DNA from: Thermodesulfobacteriota bacterium | GTDB taxonomy: Bacteria > Desulfobacterota > BSN033 > UBA1163 | Length of the DNA: 64,000 bases | Assembly: GCA_030017685.1 (NCBI GenBank) | Contig: JASEHH010000005.1 | Coordinates: 1-64,000, forward strand | Direction: 5' to 3' | Shown here: positions 8,384 to 16,527 of the stretch, one piece after another | How positions within the stretch are numbered: position 1 is the first letter of the stretch | Layout of the letters: the number at the start of each line of letters is the position of its first letter | Notes under the pieces: model-generated | Databases searched by the model: none | Told to the model about the DNA's origin: nothing | What the model saw: the letters and a program-made list of their open reading frames with translations, nothing else | Made by a program: the position numbers and the translations under genes

Positions 8384-9514
8384 ATGTTTAAACGAGTTCG
8401 ATTTCTATTTGTCAAAGAGTTGATTCAGGTCGTGAGAGATAAGCGGTTGAGAATCACGCTCATCTTTCCGCCCATTTTCCAGCTGATCGTTTTCGGATAT
8501 GCGGCGAACCTTGATGTGAAGAACATCGCCACCGCCATCAGGGATCTGGATCAAAGCGTGGACTCAAGGGATCTCACCGCCCGGTTCAGAAGTTCAAAAT
8601 ATTTCAAAATTGTTTCTCATCCCCAGACCCCCAAAGAGATTGAGGCGCTCATCAAAAAGGGAGAGATAACCATCAGCCTCGAAATCCCGAGCGGGTTTTC
8701 TCGGAAATTGAAAAAGGGTGAAACTGCAGCCCTTCAGATCATCGTCGATGGGACAGAGTCGAATACGGCCATGATTGCCTTAGGATATGTGAGCCGGATT
8801 CTTTCCGAATATTCAACGGAGATGATTGTAAAGAGGCTTAACCGGGAAGGGATGAAGGATTTCGAGGAGGCGGGAGCGGAACTGGAACATCGGGTCTGGT
8901 TCAACCCCAATTTCGAAAGCCGTTACTTTTATGTCCCTGGGGTCATCGCCACCATTGCCTTTCTTCTCCCCATGATCCTGACCGCTCAGGCCATTGTGAG
9001 GGAACGGGAGATGGGGACGCTCGAACAGATCATGGTCACCCCAATCCGCTCCTGGGAGATGGTTCTGGGCAAGACACTCCCCTTTGCCCTGATCGGTTTT
9101 ATCGATGTGGTCATGATCGCCCTGATCGGAGTATTCTGGTTTGAAGTTCCCCTCCGTGGAAACCCTCTCGTTCTTCTCCTGGGGAGTCTCCTCTTCCTCA
9201 TGAGTTCGGTGGGAATCGGCCTTTTCATTTCCACCATCTCAACGACACAACAGCAGGCCCAGATCTCCACCTTCTTCTTCATGAATCCGGCATTTATTCT
9301 TTCCGGCTTCGCCTTCCCTCTGGAAAATATGCCGCAGTGGCTTCAGTATCTTACCTATGTCAACCCTTTGAGATACTTTCTGGTGATCATCAGAGGGACC
9401 TTTCTGAAAGGAGTAGGACTGGAAGTCCTGTGGCCCCAGATGCTGGCCCTGGCTGTTCTGGGTGGGCTGATGATTACAATGAGTTCGATGAGGTTCCGAA
9501 AGAGATTGAAATAA
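8384..9514 (+). CDS. ABC-2 type permease, YbhR-like
   Basis: 376 residues, similar in plan to the preceding permease: N-terminal segment near ITLIFPPIFQLIVFGYAAN, periplasmic domain, then five C-terminal hydrophobic segments. VREREMGTLEQIMVTPIRSWE is the conserved coupling region, and PLRYFLVIIRGTFLKG is the usual C-terminal motif. Both permeases keep NLDVK/TLDVK after the first helix, which points to duplication. A repeat of about 150 bp separates it from its partner, but the four-gene order argues for one operon. Confidence 0.87.
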   Translation: MFKRVRFLFVKELIQVVRDKRLRITLIFPPIFQLIVFGYAANLDVKNIATAIRDLDQSVDSRDLTARFRSSKYFKIVSHPQTPKEIEALIKKGEITISLEIPSGFSRKLKKGETAALQIIVDGTESNTAMIALGYVSRILSEYSTEMIVKRLNREGMKDFEEAGAELEHRVWFNPNFESRYFYVPGVIATIAFLLPMILTAQAIVREREMGTLEQIMVTPIRSWEMVLGKTLPFALIGFIDVVMIALIGVFWFEVPLRGNPLVLLLGSLLFLMSSVGIGLFISTISTTQQQAQISTFFFMNPAFILSGFAFPLENMPQWLQYLTYVNPLRYFLVIIRGTFLKGVGLEVLWPQMLALAVLGGLMITMSSMRFRKRLK

Positions 9515-9519
9515 AAGAA

Positions 9520-9620
9520 GGGTTCAAGGGGTCAAGTGGACAAGGGGCCAAGTGAGAATCTTAAAAAAAATAATTTTAATTCCTAGAACCCTTGAACCCA
9601 TGAACCCTGGAACCCTAAAG
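9520..9620. repeat. GGGTTCAAGGGG / CCCTTGAACCC palindrome
   Basis: AAGGGTTCAAGGGGTCAAGT is answered by CTAGAACCCTTGAACCCATG and further CCTGGAACCCT units. It lies directly behind the last exporter gene, where it could end transcription or protect the 3' end. No other copy was seen in the window. Confidence 0.6.
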
Positions 9621-9651
9621 GGGGAGCCATAATGAATATTCGAGGAGCGTT

Positions 9652-10299
9652 ATGAAACACCTCCTGATGAAAATCTACAAGGGGCTCTACGATGCTTACG
9701 GTCCCCGTCACTGGTGGCCTGGTGAGACGCCTTTTGAAGTGATGGTGGGGGCAATCCTCACCCAGAATACTTCATGGAAAAATGTGGAAAAGGCCATCGG
9801 TCGTCTCAAGGAGAATGGCCTCCTCAGTAGCACCAAGATCAGGAGGCTCAGGAGAAACCAGTTGGCTTCCCTGATCCGGTCTTCAGGCTACTATCGAATC
9901 AAAGCGGAACGATTGAAGGCTTTTGTCAATTTTCTGTTCGAACATTATGACGGAAATCTTAATAGGATGAGAAAAGAAGAAATCAAAACGTTGAGAGAAA
10001 AACTTCTCAGGGTTAAGGGGATTGGTCTTGAAACGGCAGACAGCATTCTCCTCTATGGGCTTCAAAAACCGATATTCGTTGTCGACGCCTATACAAAACG
10101 GATTCTTTCAAGGCTTGGGATCGTTCCAGAAAAAGCTTCCTATGAGGCGATTCAAAACCTCTTTATGAACCATCTTCCACATGATGAAAGGCTTTTCAAT
10201 GAATACCATGCGCTCTTCGTCCATTTAGGAAAAACGGTGTGTAAAAAGAGTCCGGAATGTGATATATGTCCGATTAAAGGCATAGAGCATAGAGCATAG
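9652..10299 (+). CDS. Endonuclease III-related DNA glycosylase (HhH-GPD, COG2231 type)
   Basis: 215 residues with the HhH-GPD fold: FEVMVGAILTQNTSWKNVEKA early, helix-hairpin-helix LLRVKGIGLETADSILLY (about 118-135), and the conserved catalytic Asp in VVDAYTKRIL. The Lys used by bifunctional endonuclease III in the hairpin (GRKTA) is replaced (GLETA), so a monofunctional base-excision glycosylase such as the 3-methyladenine type is likelier. The C-terminal cluster is CKKSPECDIC, three Cys. The fourth Cys of the usual 4Fe-4S loop is missing because the last six codons lie in the adjoining repeat. GAGGAGCGTT precedes ATG 9652. Target lesion unknown. Confidence 0.8.
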   Translation: MKHLLMKIYKGLYDAYGPRHWWPGETPFEVMVGAILTQNTSWKNVEKAIGRLKENGLLSSTKIRRLRRNQLASLIRSSGYYRIKAERLKAFVNFLFEHYDGNLNRMRKEEIKTLREKLLRVKGIGLETADSILLYGLQKPIFVVDAYTKRILSRLGIVPEKASYEAIQNLFMNHLPHDERLFNEYHALFVHLGKTVCKKSPECDICPIKGIEHRA

Positions 10300-10446
10300 A
10301 GCATAGAGCATGGCGCAAAGCGTAAAATAAAAAGTGTAGCGCCTCCATTGACTGGAGGCGACAAAGGATTTCGTTCCGACATTTGTCGGAACGCTACAAA
10401 TTCTTTTTTAACGCTATGCTCTATGCGCTCTGCGCTTTGCGTTATT
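10280..10446. repeat. GCATAGA-word palindrome enclosing a TGTAGCG...CGCTACA hairpin
   Basis: GCATAGAGCATAGAGCATAG and GGCGCAAAGCG on the left are answered by GCTATGCTCTATGC and CTGCGCTTTGCG on the right. Inside, 10335-10398 runs from TGTAGCG to CGCTACA and contains two perfect hairpins (GCCTCC/GGAGGC and GTTCCGACA/TGTCGGAAC). The left arm is read as the last codons and stop of the glycosylase gene, and the right arm runs to within about 10 nt of the next start. Confidence 0.75.
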
Positions 10447-10453
10447 TAAAATT

Positions 10454-11188
10454 ATGGCTTACTGGGAAAAAGAGATTCATAGTTTGATGGGGAAGGCGAT
10501 CCACCGTTTTGGCTTGATCGAGGATGGAGACCGGATCCTTGTGGGAGTTTCAGAGGGAAAGGATAGCCTCACGCTTCTCCACCTCCTCAACGAACGCCGG
10601 AAGCGAGTCCCCATCCGTTACGAATTGATCCCGGTTCATATCGATTTAGGTTTTAATTCAGGACGAACCGAGATCCTGAAGGATTTTTTTGAATCGAGGG
10701 GCCTTTCCTATCACATTGAATTTACAGATATCGGGAAGAGGGCCAATAGCTCCGAGAACCGGGAGAACCCCTGTTTTCTCTGTTCATGGGAAAGGAGGAA
10801 ACGGCTTTTTTATCTGGCCCAGCATTTCAAATGTAACAAGATTGCCCTCGGCCACCACAAGGATGATATCATCGAGACCCTTCTTCTCAATATTTTTTAT
10901 AGTGCCGAAATCAGCACCATGCTTCCCCTTCAGGCCCTGTTTAAAGGAAAGGTCACTCTCATTCGGCCCCTTGCCCTCATCGAGGAGAAGAAAATTGAGC
11001 GGTTTGCAAGAGAGATGAGGCTGCCTTTCGGTCCGGGAGGCTGCCCCGTTTCCGGAAAGACAAAGAGAAAAGAAGTAAAGGAACTCATAGAGACTCTGGA
11101 AAAGAAGAACCGCCGTATCAAGGGAAATATTTTCCGCGCACTCTCGAACATTAAAATGGATTATCTATTGCAGAAGAAAGGGGGGTAA
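10454..11188 (+). CDS. TtcA-family PP-loop ATPase (tRNA 2-thiocytidine synthetase-like)
   Basis: 244 residues of the adenylating PP-loop family. The P-loop reads VSEGKDSLTLL, with Glu in the second position of the usual SGGKDS. PCFLCSWERRK supplies the CxxC pair and GGCPVSG a further Cys, equivalent to the Cys residues that hold the 4Fe-4S cluster in TtcA. LGHHKDDIIETLLLNIFY is the family's HxxDD region. TtcA thiolates C32 of tRNA. Related TtcA-like proteins have other sulfur-transfer targets, so the tRNA position is inferred. There is no ribosome site before ATG 10454 because repeat DNA reaches the gene. Confidence 0.8.
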   Translation: MAYWEKEIHSLMGKAIHRFGLIEDGDRILVGVSEGKDSLTLLHLLNERRKRVPIRYELIPVHIDLGFNSGRTEILKDFFESRGLSYHIEFTDIGKRANSSENRENPCFLCSWERRKRLFYLAQHFKCNKIALGHHKDDIIETLLLNIFYSAEISTMLPLQALFKGKVTLIRPLALIEEKKIERFAREMRLPFGPGGCPVSGKTKRKEVKELIETLEKKNRRIKGNIFRALSNIKMDYLLQKKGG

Positions 11189-11197
11189 TATTTTAGC

Positions 11198-11239
11198 TTG
11201 ACAATATTTTGGGAATTAAGTATAAGTTTACTCACTTAA
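11198..11239 (+). promoter_or_regulatory. Promoter with overlapping inverted repeat before the XRE-cupin gene
   Basis: TTGACA (11198-11203) and TATAAG (11221-11226) are 17 bp apart. TTAAGT at 11216-11221 and ACTTAA at 11234-11239 form a perfect 6-bp inverted repeat that covers the -10 box and the likely start of transcription. This is a good position for a repressor operator, and the gene it drives encodes a DNA-binding protein. The operator role is inferred. Confidence 0.65.
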
Positions 11240-11260
11240 ATATAATTAACTTTAATTTCC

Positions 11261-11809
11261 ATGGATGATATCGGGGAAAAACTGAAGGCCCTCCGGCTGG
11301 CCAATCGAATGACCCTCAAGCAACTGGCTCAGAAGGCCGGTTGCACAGACGCCTATCTTTCCCAACTCGAAAGGGGACGAGCCAACCCTTCCATCATGAT
11401 CCTTAAAAAGGTTGCTTCTGCACTCAAAGTGAAAGTGGTCGACTTCTTCCTCGAAAACGAAACAGAGGAGAACGAAGTGGTCCTTAAGGAGAAGGAGAGG
11501 GTGAATATCAATTTTAAGCGGGGCGATGCAAAGATTCAGATGCTTGTCCGAAATATTCGGGATAAGCGAATGCAGCCCTTTTATACGACGATTGAACCGA
11601 AAGGAGGGTCAAGGGGGTCTTATTCGCATATCGGTGAGGAATTCGGGATTGTGCTCCAGGGACAATTGGAGATCAAACTGAATGAAAAGCCTTATCGATT
11701 GAAGAAGAACGAAAGTTTCTATTTTTCATCCCAGGAACCTCATAGCTGGTCCAATCCGGGCAAGAAAAAGACAGTGGTCATCTGGGTCGTGAGTCCGCCG
11801 ACGTTTTAA
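11261..11809 (+). CDS. XRE-family regulator with C-terminal cupin sensor domain
   Basis: 182 residues: helix-turn-helix (about 7-60, LKQLAQKAGCTDAYLSQLERG) joined to a cupin (about 105-180, with HIGEEFGIVLQGQLEI). XRE-cupin proteins usually sense a small catabolite and control the neighbouring catabolic genes. It is first in a long same-strand run of transporter and ring-degradation genes and has its own promoter with an inverted repeat over the -10 box, so autoregulation and control of the cluster are likely. A second XRE-cupin gene heads the minus-strand catabolic operon at 60282-60845. Confidence 0.85.
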   Translation: MDDIGEKLKALRLANRMTLKQLAQKAGCTDAYLSQLERGRANPSIMILKKVASALKVKVVDFFLENETEENEVVLKEKERVNINFKRGDAKIQMLVRNIRDKRMQPFYTTIEPKGGSRGSYSHIGEEFGIVLQGQLEIKLNEKPYRLKKNESFYFSSQEPHSWSNPGKKKTVVIWVVSPPTF

Positions 11810-11873
11810 CCCAACCCCGAAATTCCCACTCAAGGAGAAGAAGTGGGAGACAAACAGAAAGGAGGAATGAAAT

Positions 11874-12941
11874 ATGTGTAACGGATTCACCAGAAGGGAT
11901 TTTTTAAGGAATTCAGTTATCGGTGGTATTGCATTGGGAACTGGATTGGGTGGTTATCAGAGTGCTTACGGACAGACCACCAATTTAAGATTTAGCACCT
12001 GGCATACCCCTCTCAGCAGGGAGGTGAAAACCGTCTGGGAACCGATGCTCGAGGAGATCAAAAAGAAGAGTGGTGGGAAAATCACCTCCACCATGTATGC
12101 CGGCAGCGCTCTGGGCAAAGGGGCGGAACATTTCGATATCGTCGCCAAGGGACTATCCGATATGGGGTACTTCACCGCGACGTGGACACCGGGCCGGTTT
12201 CCTCTTTCGGATGTCCTGTCTCTGGCTGTCTGGGTCGATGGCAAAGACCTAGCCACCGACATCGGCAATGCAATGTACGAACGGATCCTCCATCGGGAGT
12301 TCAAGGATGTGAAGGTGATCGAATTGAACGGGTGCATCCAGTCCTTCCTGTGGACGAAAAAACTGGTCCAGTCCTTATCCGACATAAAAGGACTCAAGAT
12401 AAGATCTCCGGGTGGACATCAAACCCATTATATCAAAGCCCTGGGTGCAGAACCGATTTTTATGCCCCTCCCTGACGTCTATATGGCCATCGAAACAGGA
12501 ACCATCGATGGGCTGGTGACCTGTCCTCCTTTAGTCTTGGCTTTCAAACTGAATGAAGTGGCCAAACACGGAATAGTCACGACTTTCGGTTGTGTCACCG
12601 AAGGGGTGATCATGAACCAGGATAGCTGGAAAAAGGTCCCGGATGACCAGAAGAAGGTGATCGAGGCGGTGGGCCATAATCCTTTCCGTACTACCGGAGG
12701 ATTGACCAGAGAGGCTTACAAGGTCATGATGAAGGAGATTGCTGATAAAGGGGTGAAACTCTATACTCCTCCTGCCGATGAAGCAGAGCGCTGGTTTGAC
12801 GGGTTTAGAGAGGTGACAAGGAAGTGGGTAGCCGATCTGGAAGGGAAGGGGCTTCCAGGAAAAGAAGTCGTGAAGATGTATAACGTGGAGTGTGAAAAGA
12901 GGGGTGTGAAATGCGTCGCCTTCCCACCCGAATGGAAATAA
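11874..12941 (+). CDS. TRAP transporter solute-binding protein (DctP family), Tat-exported
   Basis: 355 residues. The start carries a twin-arginine signal (RRDFLRNS, hydrophobic run GGIALGTGLGG, Ala-x-Gly end near residue 33), so it is exported folded through Tat. The mature part is DctP-like, with the ligand-binding signature KGLKIRSPGG and IETGTIDGLVT; the Arg in IRSP normally grips a substrate carboxylate. That suggests an organic acid ligand. A strong AGGAGG site precedes the ATG. It is followed by the matching small and large permeases. Its position in a nicotinate-like cluster makes nicotinate or a related heterocyclic acid a reasonable candidate ligand (inference). Confidence 0.9.
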   Translation: MCNGFTRRDFLRNSVIGGIALGTGLGGYQSAYGQTTNLRFSTWHTPLSREVKTVWEPMLEEIKKKSGGKITSTMYAGSALGKGAEHFDIVAKGLSDMGYFTATWTPGRFPLSDVLSLAVWVDGKDLATDIGNAMYERILHREFKDVKVIELNGCIQSFLWTKKLVQSLSDIKGLKIRSPGGHQTHYIKALGAEPIFMPLPDVYMAIETGTIDGLVTCPPLVLAFKLNEVAKHGIVTTFGCVTEGVIMNQDSWKKVPDDQKKVIEAVGHNPFRTTGGLTREAYKVMMKEIADKGVKLYTPPADEAERWFDGFREVTRKWVADLEGKGLPGKEVVKMYNVECEKRGVKCVAFPPEWK

Positions 12942-12971
12942 GCATCGCACAGGGAGGAGAAGAACGAAACG

Positions 12972-13457
12972 ATGATGTGGATGAAGATCAAAAAAGGGAT
13001 CCAGCGTTTTAACTACTGGTTGTGCGCTGGAGGCATGTTTCTTCTCCTTCCGTTGATGTTGCTGACGACGGGCGATGTGATTGGAAGAAAATTTTTTTCA
13101 AAAACGATTCCGGGATCATTTGAATTATCCGAATACATCCTGGCCACCTTTATCCTGCTGGGTGTTGCTTACACCCAGCAGGTGAGGGGTCATGTAGGCG
13201 TCTCCTTTTTTACTTCCAAATTATCTTCCCGCGGGCAAACCCTGTGCCAGATTTTAACAACCTTCCTCAGTCTGGTCATCATAGCCGTCGTGGTATGGCA
13301 GGGATTGCTCAAAGGGCTCGAGGAAAAAACCGTATCAGATATGTTGAGGATTCCCCAGTATCCATTTAGACTGCTCGTGTCCTTCGGAGGGTTTCTTCTA
13401 TGGATAGAACTTCTGATTGACCTCATCAGTTCAATAGGAAAGCTCGGGAGGAGGTAA
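12972..13457 (+). CDS. TRAP transporter small permease (DctQ family)
   Basis: 161 residues with four hydrophobic segments (about 17-40, 54-72, 90-112, 132-154). ELSEYILATFILLGVAYTQQVRGHV is typical of DctQ. It forms the membrane part of the TRAP carrier with the large subunit encoded 2 nt downstream. Start at ATG 12972; an internal ATG at 12975 is possible. Confidence 0.9.
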   Translation: MMWMKIKKGIQRFNYWLCAGGMFLLLPLMLLTTGDVIGRKFFSKTIPGSFELSEYILATFILLGVAYTQQVRGHVGVSFFTSKLSSRGQTLCQILTTFLSLVIIAVVVWQGLLKGLEEKTVSDMLRIPQYPFRLLVSFGGFLLWIELLIDLISSIGKLGRR

Positions 13458-13459
13458 CC

Positions 13460-14767
13460 GTGGACCCCATCACTTCGGGAATATTGGGAAGCGTTTTGCT
13501 CATCATCCTTCTATTCCTCGGTATGCCCATCGCCTTTGTCATGATGTTGGTGGGATTTGTGGGGATCAGTTACCTAACATCCGTTCATGCCGCAATGCCT
13601 GTTGTGGCCAGGACGGTCTATGAAACCGCCTCCAATTATCCCTATACCATCATCCCTCTTTTTATCCTGATGGGGGGATTTGCAGGAAATGCCGGGATCA
13701 CGCAGGAGCTTTATCAAACCTTTGATAAGTGGTTCAGGAGGTTGCCGGGAGGATTGGGGATTGCCACCATTGCGGCATGCGCTGGGTTCGCTGCCTTAAG
13801 TGGCTCTTCTGTGGCTGGAGCGGCAGCCATGGGGACGATAGCCCTTCCAGAGATGAGACGGTTTAATTATGCTCCGAGGCTTGCCACAGGAGCAGTGGCG
13901 GCAGGAGGAACACTCGGTTTCCTCATCCCACCCAGTCTGGGCTTTGTGGTCTATGGGATGCTCACAGAGCAGTCCATAGGAAAACTTTTAATTTCAGGTG
14001 TCCTTCCCGGAGTTCTCCTCTCCATTGCATTCATAGCGATCATCTTTTTTATGGTAAAAATGAATCCGGCTTTAGCTCCGATGACACCTGGAGCTGTGAG
14101 CTGGAGGGAGAAAGTATTAGCTCTTTCGGGAATTTGGGAAACATTGCTGGTGTTCTTATTGGTCATGGGTGGGATCTATCTCGGTTTTATCAATCCTACA
14201 GAGGCGGGTGCGATCGGCGCAACAGCCCTTTTTGTGATTGTTTTACTTAAAAAGAGATTAACCCTTGACAACCTTTTTGTCTCCCTTCTGGAAGCGGTCC
14301 GGATTTCCGTCATGGTTCTCTTTCTTGTTGCGGGAGCCAATGTTTTCAGTTATTTCCTGGCTCTTTCTACAATCCCGACAGCCGTATCGACCTGGATGGC
14401 CGGGCTCCAAGTCTCTCCCTATGTCATCCTTGCAATCATCGTATCTATTTATTTAGTTCTCGGCTGTTTTTTAGATGCGATATCTATGATGGTTCTGACG
14501 ATGCCGGTCATCTTTCCGGTCATCACCACATTAGGATTTGATCCGATTTACTTCGGTGTCATCTGCGTGCTCATGATGGAGGCGGGTTTGATCACACCAC
14601 CCATGGGGCTCAACGTCTATACCCTTGCGGGCGTGGCAAAGGATGTTCCGATGGAGGAGATCTTCCGTGGCGCTATGCCTTTTCTTATTTCCATCATCGC
14701 AATCGTCTTCCTCGTAACGATTTTCCCTAAGATTGCCCTTTTTCTCCCGAATATGATGGGGAGGTAA
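13460..14767 (+). CDS. TRAP transporter large permease (DctM family)
   Basis: 435 residues with 11 or more hydrophobic segments and the usual DctM landmarks: LGMPIAFVMMLVG at the N-terminus, FAALSGSSVAGAAAMGTIALPEM, GFLIPPSLGFVVYGML, and GLITPPMGLNVY near the end. It is the sodium- or proton-coupled channel subunit. The start is a GTG 2 nt after the DctQ stop, so the two are coupled. Confidence 0.93.
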   Translation: MDPITSGILGSVLLIILLFLGMPIAFVMMLVGFVGISYLTSVHAAMPVVARTVYETASNYPYTIIPLFILMGGFAGNAGITQELYQTFDKWFRRLPGGLGIATIAACAGFAALSGSSVAGAAAMGTIALPEMRRFNYAPRLATGAVAAGGTLGFLIPPSLGFVVYGMLTEQSIGKLLISGVLPGVLLSIAFIAIIFFMVKMNPALAPMTPGAVSWREKVLALSGIWETLLVFLLVMGGIYLGFINPTEAGAIGATALFVIVLLKKRLTLDNLFVSLLEAVRISVMVLFLVAGANVFSYFLALSTIPTAVSTWMAGLQVSPYVILAIIVSIYLVLGCFLDAISMMVLTMPVIFPVITTLGFDPIYFGVICVLMMEAGLITPPMGLNVYTLAGVAKDVPMEEIFRGAMPFLISIIAIVFLVTIFPKIALFLPNMMGR

Positions 14768-14842
14768 AGGTAATTAGAAAGAGATAGATGTGAGCGTTTC
14801 CGTTCAATAATTGAGAAATCCATAACGAATGTCTGTTGTTTC

Positions 14843-14938
14843 GTCATTCCCGCGAAAGTGGGAATCCAGACGCTGTCTCTGCGAAAGCAGGGAACTATGT
14901 GATCAAAACACCTGGATTCCTGCCTGCGCAGGAATGAC
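14843..14938. repeat. GTCATTCC...GGAATGAC palindromic repeat, copy 1
   Basis: The element runs from GTCATTCCCGCGAAAGTGGG to TGCGCAGGAATGAC with inner CCAGACG and CCTGGATTCC segments. Five copies occur in the window (14843-14938, 16633-16697, 20534-20594, 24500-24598, 37296-37365), all between genes. The form resembles dRS3/REP-like elements that are common in many proteobacterial chromosomes. Confidence 0.85.
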
Positions 14939-15011
14939 AGGACTATTTAAAATATAGAGCATTAATATTGCTGGCATTAATAAAGGGAAACCACTTTAGA
15001 AAGGATTGACG

Positions 15012-16526
15012 ATGGAACCGAAGAGACTCAAAAATTTCATTAATGGACAGTGGGTGGAGTCAAAGACACATCGGTGGCTTGAGGTGAGAAATCCGGCCAC
15101 GGATGAGGTGATTGCCCTCTGTCCGGAAACAACCCCGGACGAAATTGATAGGACGGTAAGGCTCGCCCAGGAAGCCTTCTGGTCATGGAGAAACACGCCC
15201 CCACCCCGGCGCGCAAAATTCCTCTTCGATTTCCACGAGAAACTACAGAAACATCAGGATGAGATTGCGGGGTTGATTGTGAATGAAAACGGAAAGACCC
15301 TGGCCGATGCACGGGGAGAGATAACCCGGGCGATGGAATATGTGGAACATGCCTGCGCGGGGCCCGAACTTCTTAAGGGGAGTCATGCAGAAGATGTGGG
15401 GACCGGTGTCGATACGATGTACATTCGGGAACCCCTCGGCGTTTTCGTATTTCTCCCTCCTTTCAACTTTCCAGCCATGATCGCCCTCTACTTTGTGTGG
15501 GGACTTGCCGCAGGAGATACGGCGATCGTTAAGTCGAGCCGTCTGTGTCCGATGACGGTTACCAGGATAGTTGAGATTGCCGAGGAGTGCGGTTTTCCCA
15601 AAGGGGTGCTCAATCTTCTACACGGTTCAGGGAGTGGAGTGGGCGAAGCCCTGGTTACCCATCCCGGGACTGTTGGGGTTTCCTTTGTCGGCTCTTCGGA
15701 AGTGGGAGAGCGCGTCTATAAAACGGCAATTCATCATAACAAGAGGGCTCAATGCCAGGGAGGCGCAAAGAATCATGTCCTGATTGCCGAGGATGCCATC
15801 ATCGATGAGATCATGCAGAATGTGGTCGACTCCTGCTTCGGTCATGTGGGAGAGCGGTGTTTTGCCGTATCGAATGTGCTGGCTGTTGAGAAGGTTTATG
15901 GGAAGGTCAAAGAGAAGTTCCTCGATCTCTCCAAAAAACTCGTCCTGGGCTACGGCATGGAAAAAGGGGTGACCCTGGGTCCGGTCGTCTCCAAAGAGGC
16001 TTTAAACGAGATGCTCGTAGAGGTGGATCAGGGGATCAAAGATGGGGCAAAGCTCCTGCTCGACGGCAGGAATCCCAGAGTGGATAAATATCCCAAAGGA
16101 TATTTTATTGGTCCTACCGTTTTCGAGGCGGAACCGGAGATGCGCATCTTTCAACTGGAGGTGTTCGGACCGGTTCGCTGTCTCAAGAAGGTGAAGGATC
16201 TCGCAGAGGGTGTTCAGATCATCAATCAAAGCCCTTATGGCCATACGGCAAACATTTACACTGAGAATGGCGGATGGGCTCGAGAATTTGCCCGGTTGGT
16301 CGATGTGGGTCAGGTGGGGATCAATATCGGGACTCCTGCTCCTATTGCCTATTTTCCTGTCGGTGGGAGGAAGATTTCGATGTTCGGCGATATCCGGGGC
16401 CGGGCCAACGAGGCGATTGACTTCTATACCGACAAGAAGGTGATCATCAGCCGGTGGCATTCCTCGTTTCAGGGAGTGGCCAAGACACTGGACGATGGTT
16501 TTGCGATGAAGTATGGGAAGAAGTAA
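15012..16526 (+). CDS. CoA-acylating aldehyde dehydrogenase, methylmalonate-semialdehyde dehydrogenase (MmsA) type
   Basis: 504 residues, normal MmsA length. FLPPFNFPAM, FVGSSEVGERV (dinucleotide fold) and the GAKNH signature identify the MmsA branch, which lacks the general-base Glu of ordinary aldehyde dehydrogenases. The nucleophile is Cys283 in GERCFAV. MmsA enzymes oxidise 2-substituted malonate semialdehydes, with loss of CO2, to acyl-CoA. ATG 15012 has AAGGA six bases ahead; a TTG at 15006 is also in frame. The gene lies between the TRAP genes and the molybdenum hydroxylase. 2-Formylglutarate, the expected product of the enamidase downstream, is itself a 2-substituted malonate semialdehyde. 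Oxidation to glutaryl-CoA is therefore a plausible role (inference). Methylmalonate or malonate semialdehyde remains possible. Confidence 0.88.
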   Translation: MEPKRLKNFINGQWVESKTHRWLEVRNPATDEVIALCPETTPDEIDRTVRLAQEAFWSWRNTPPPRRAKFLFDFHEKLQKHQDEIAGLIVNENGKTLADARGEITRAMEYVEHACAGPELLKGSHAEDVGTGVDTMYIREPLGVFVFLPPFNFPAMIALYFVWGLAAGDTAIVKSSRLCPMTVTRIVEIAEECGFPKGVLNLLHGSGSGVGEALVTHPGTVGVSFVGSSEVGERVYKTAIHHNKRAQCQGGAKNHVLIAEDAIIDEIMQNVVDSCFGHVGERCFAVSNVLAVEKVYGKVKEKFLDLSKKLVLGYGMEKGVTLGPVVSKEALNEMLVEVDQGIKDGAKLLLDGRNPRVDKYPKGYFIGPTVFEAEPEMRIFQLEVFGPVRCLKKVKDLAEGVQIINQSPYGHTANIYTENGGWAREFARLVDVGQVGINIGTPAPIAYFPVGGRKISMFGDIRGRANEAIDFYTDKKVIISRWHSSFQGVAKTLDDGFAMKYGKK

Positions 16527-16527
16527 A

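Noticed and set aside
10260-10320. Considered a CRISPR or minisatellite because of the tandem GCATAGA units.
   Set aside because: Units are 7 bp, few, without spacers, and form one arm of a palindrome.
15012-16526. Considered a simple succinate-semialdehyde or betaine aldehyde dehydrogenase.
   Set aside because: The GAKNH signature and missing general-base Glu place it with the CoA-acylating MmsA branch.
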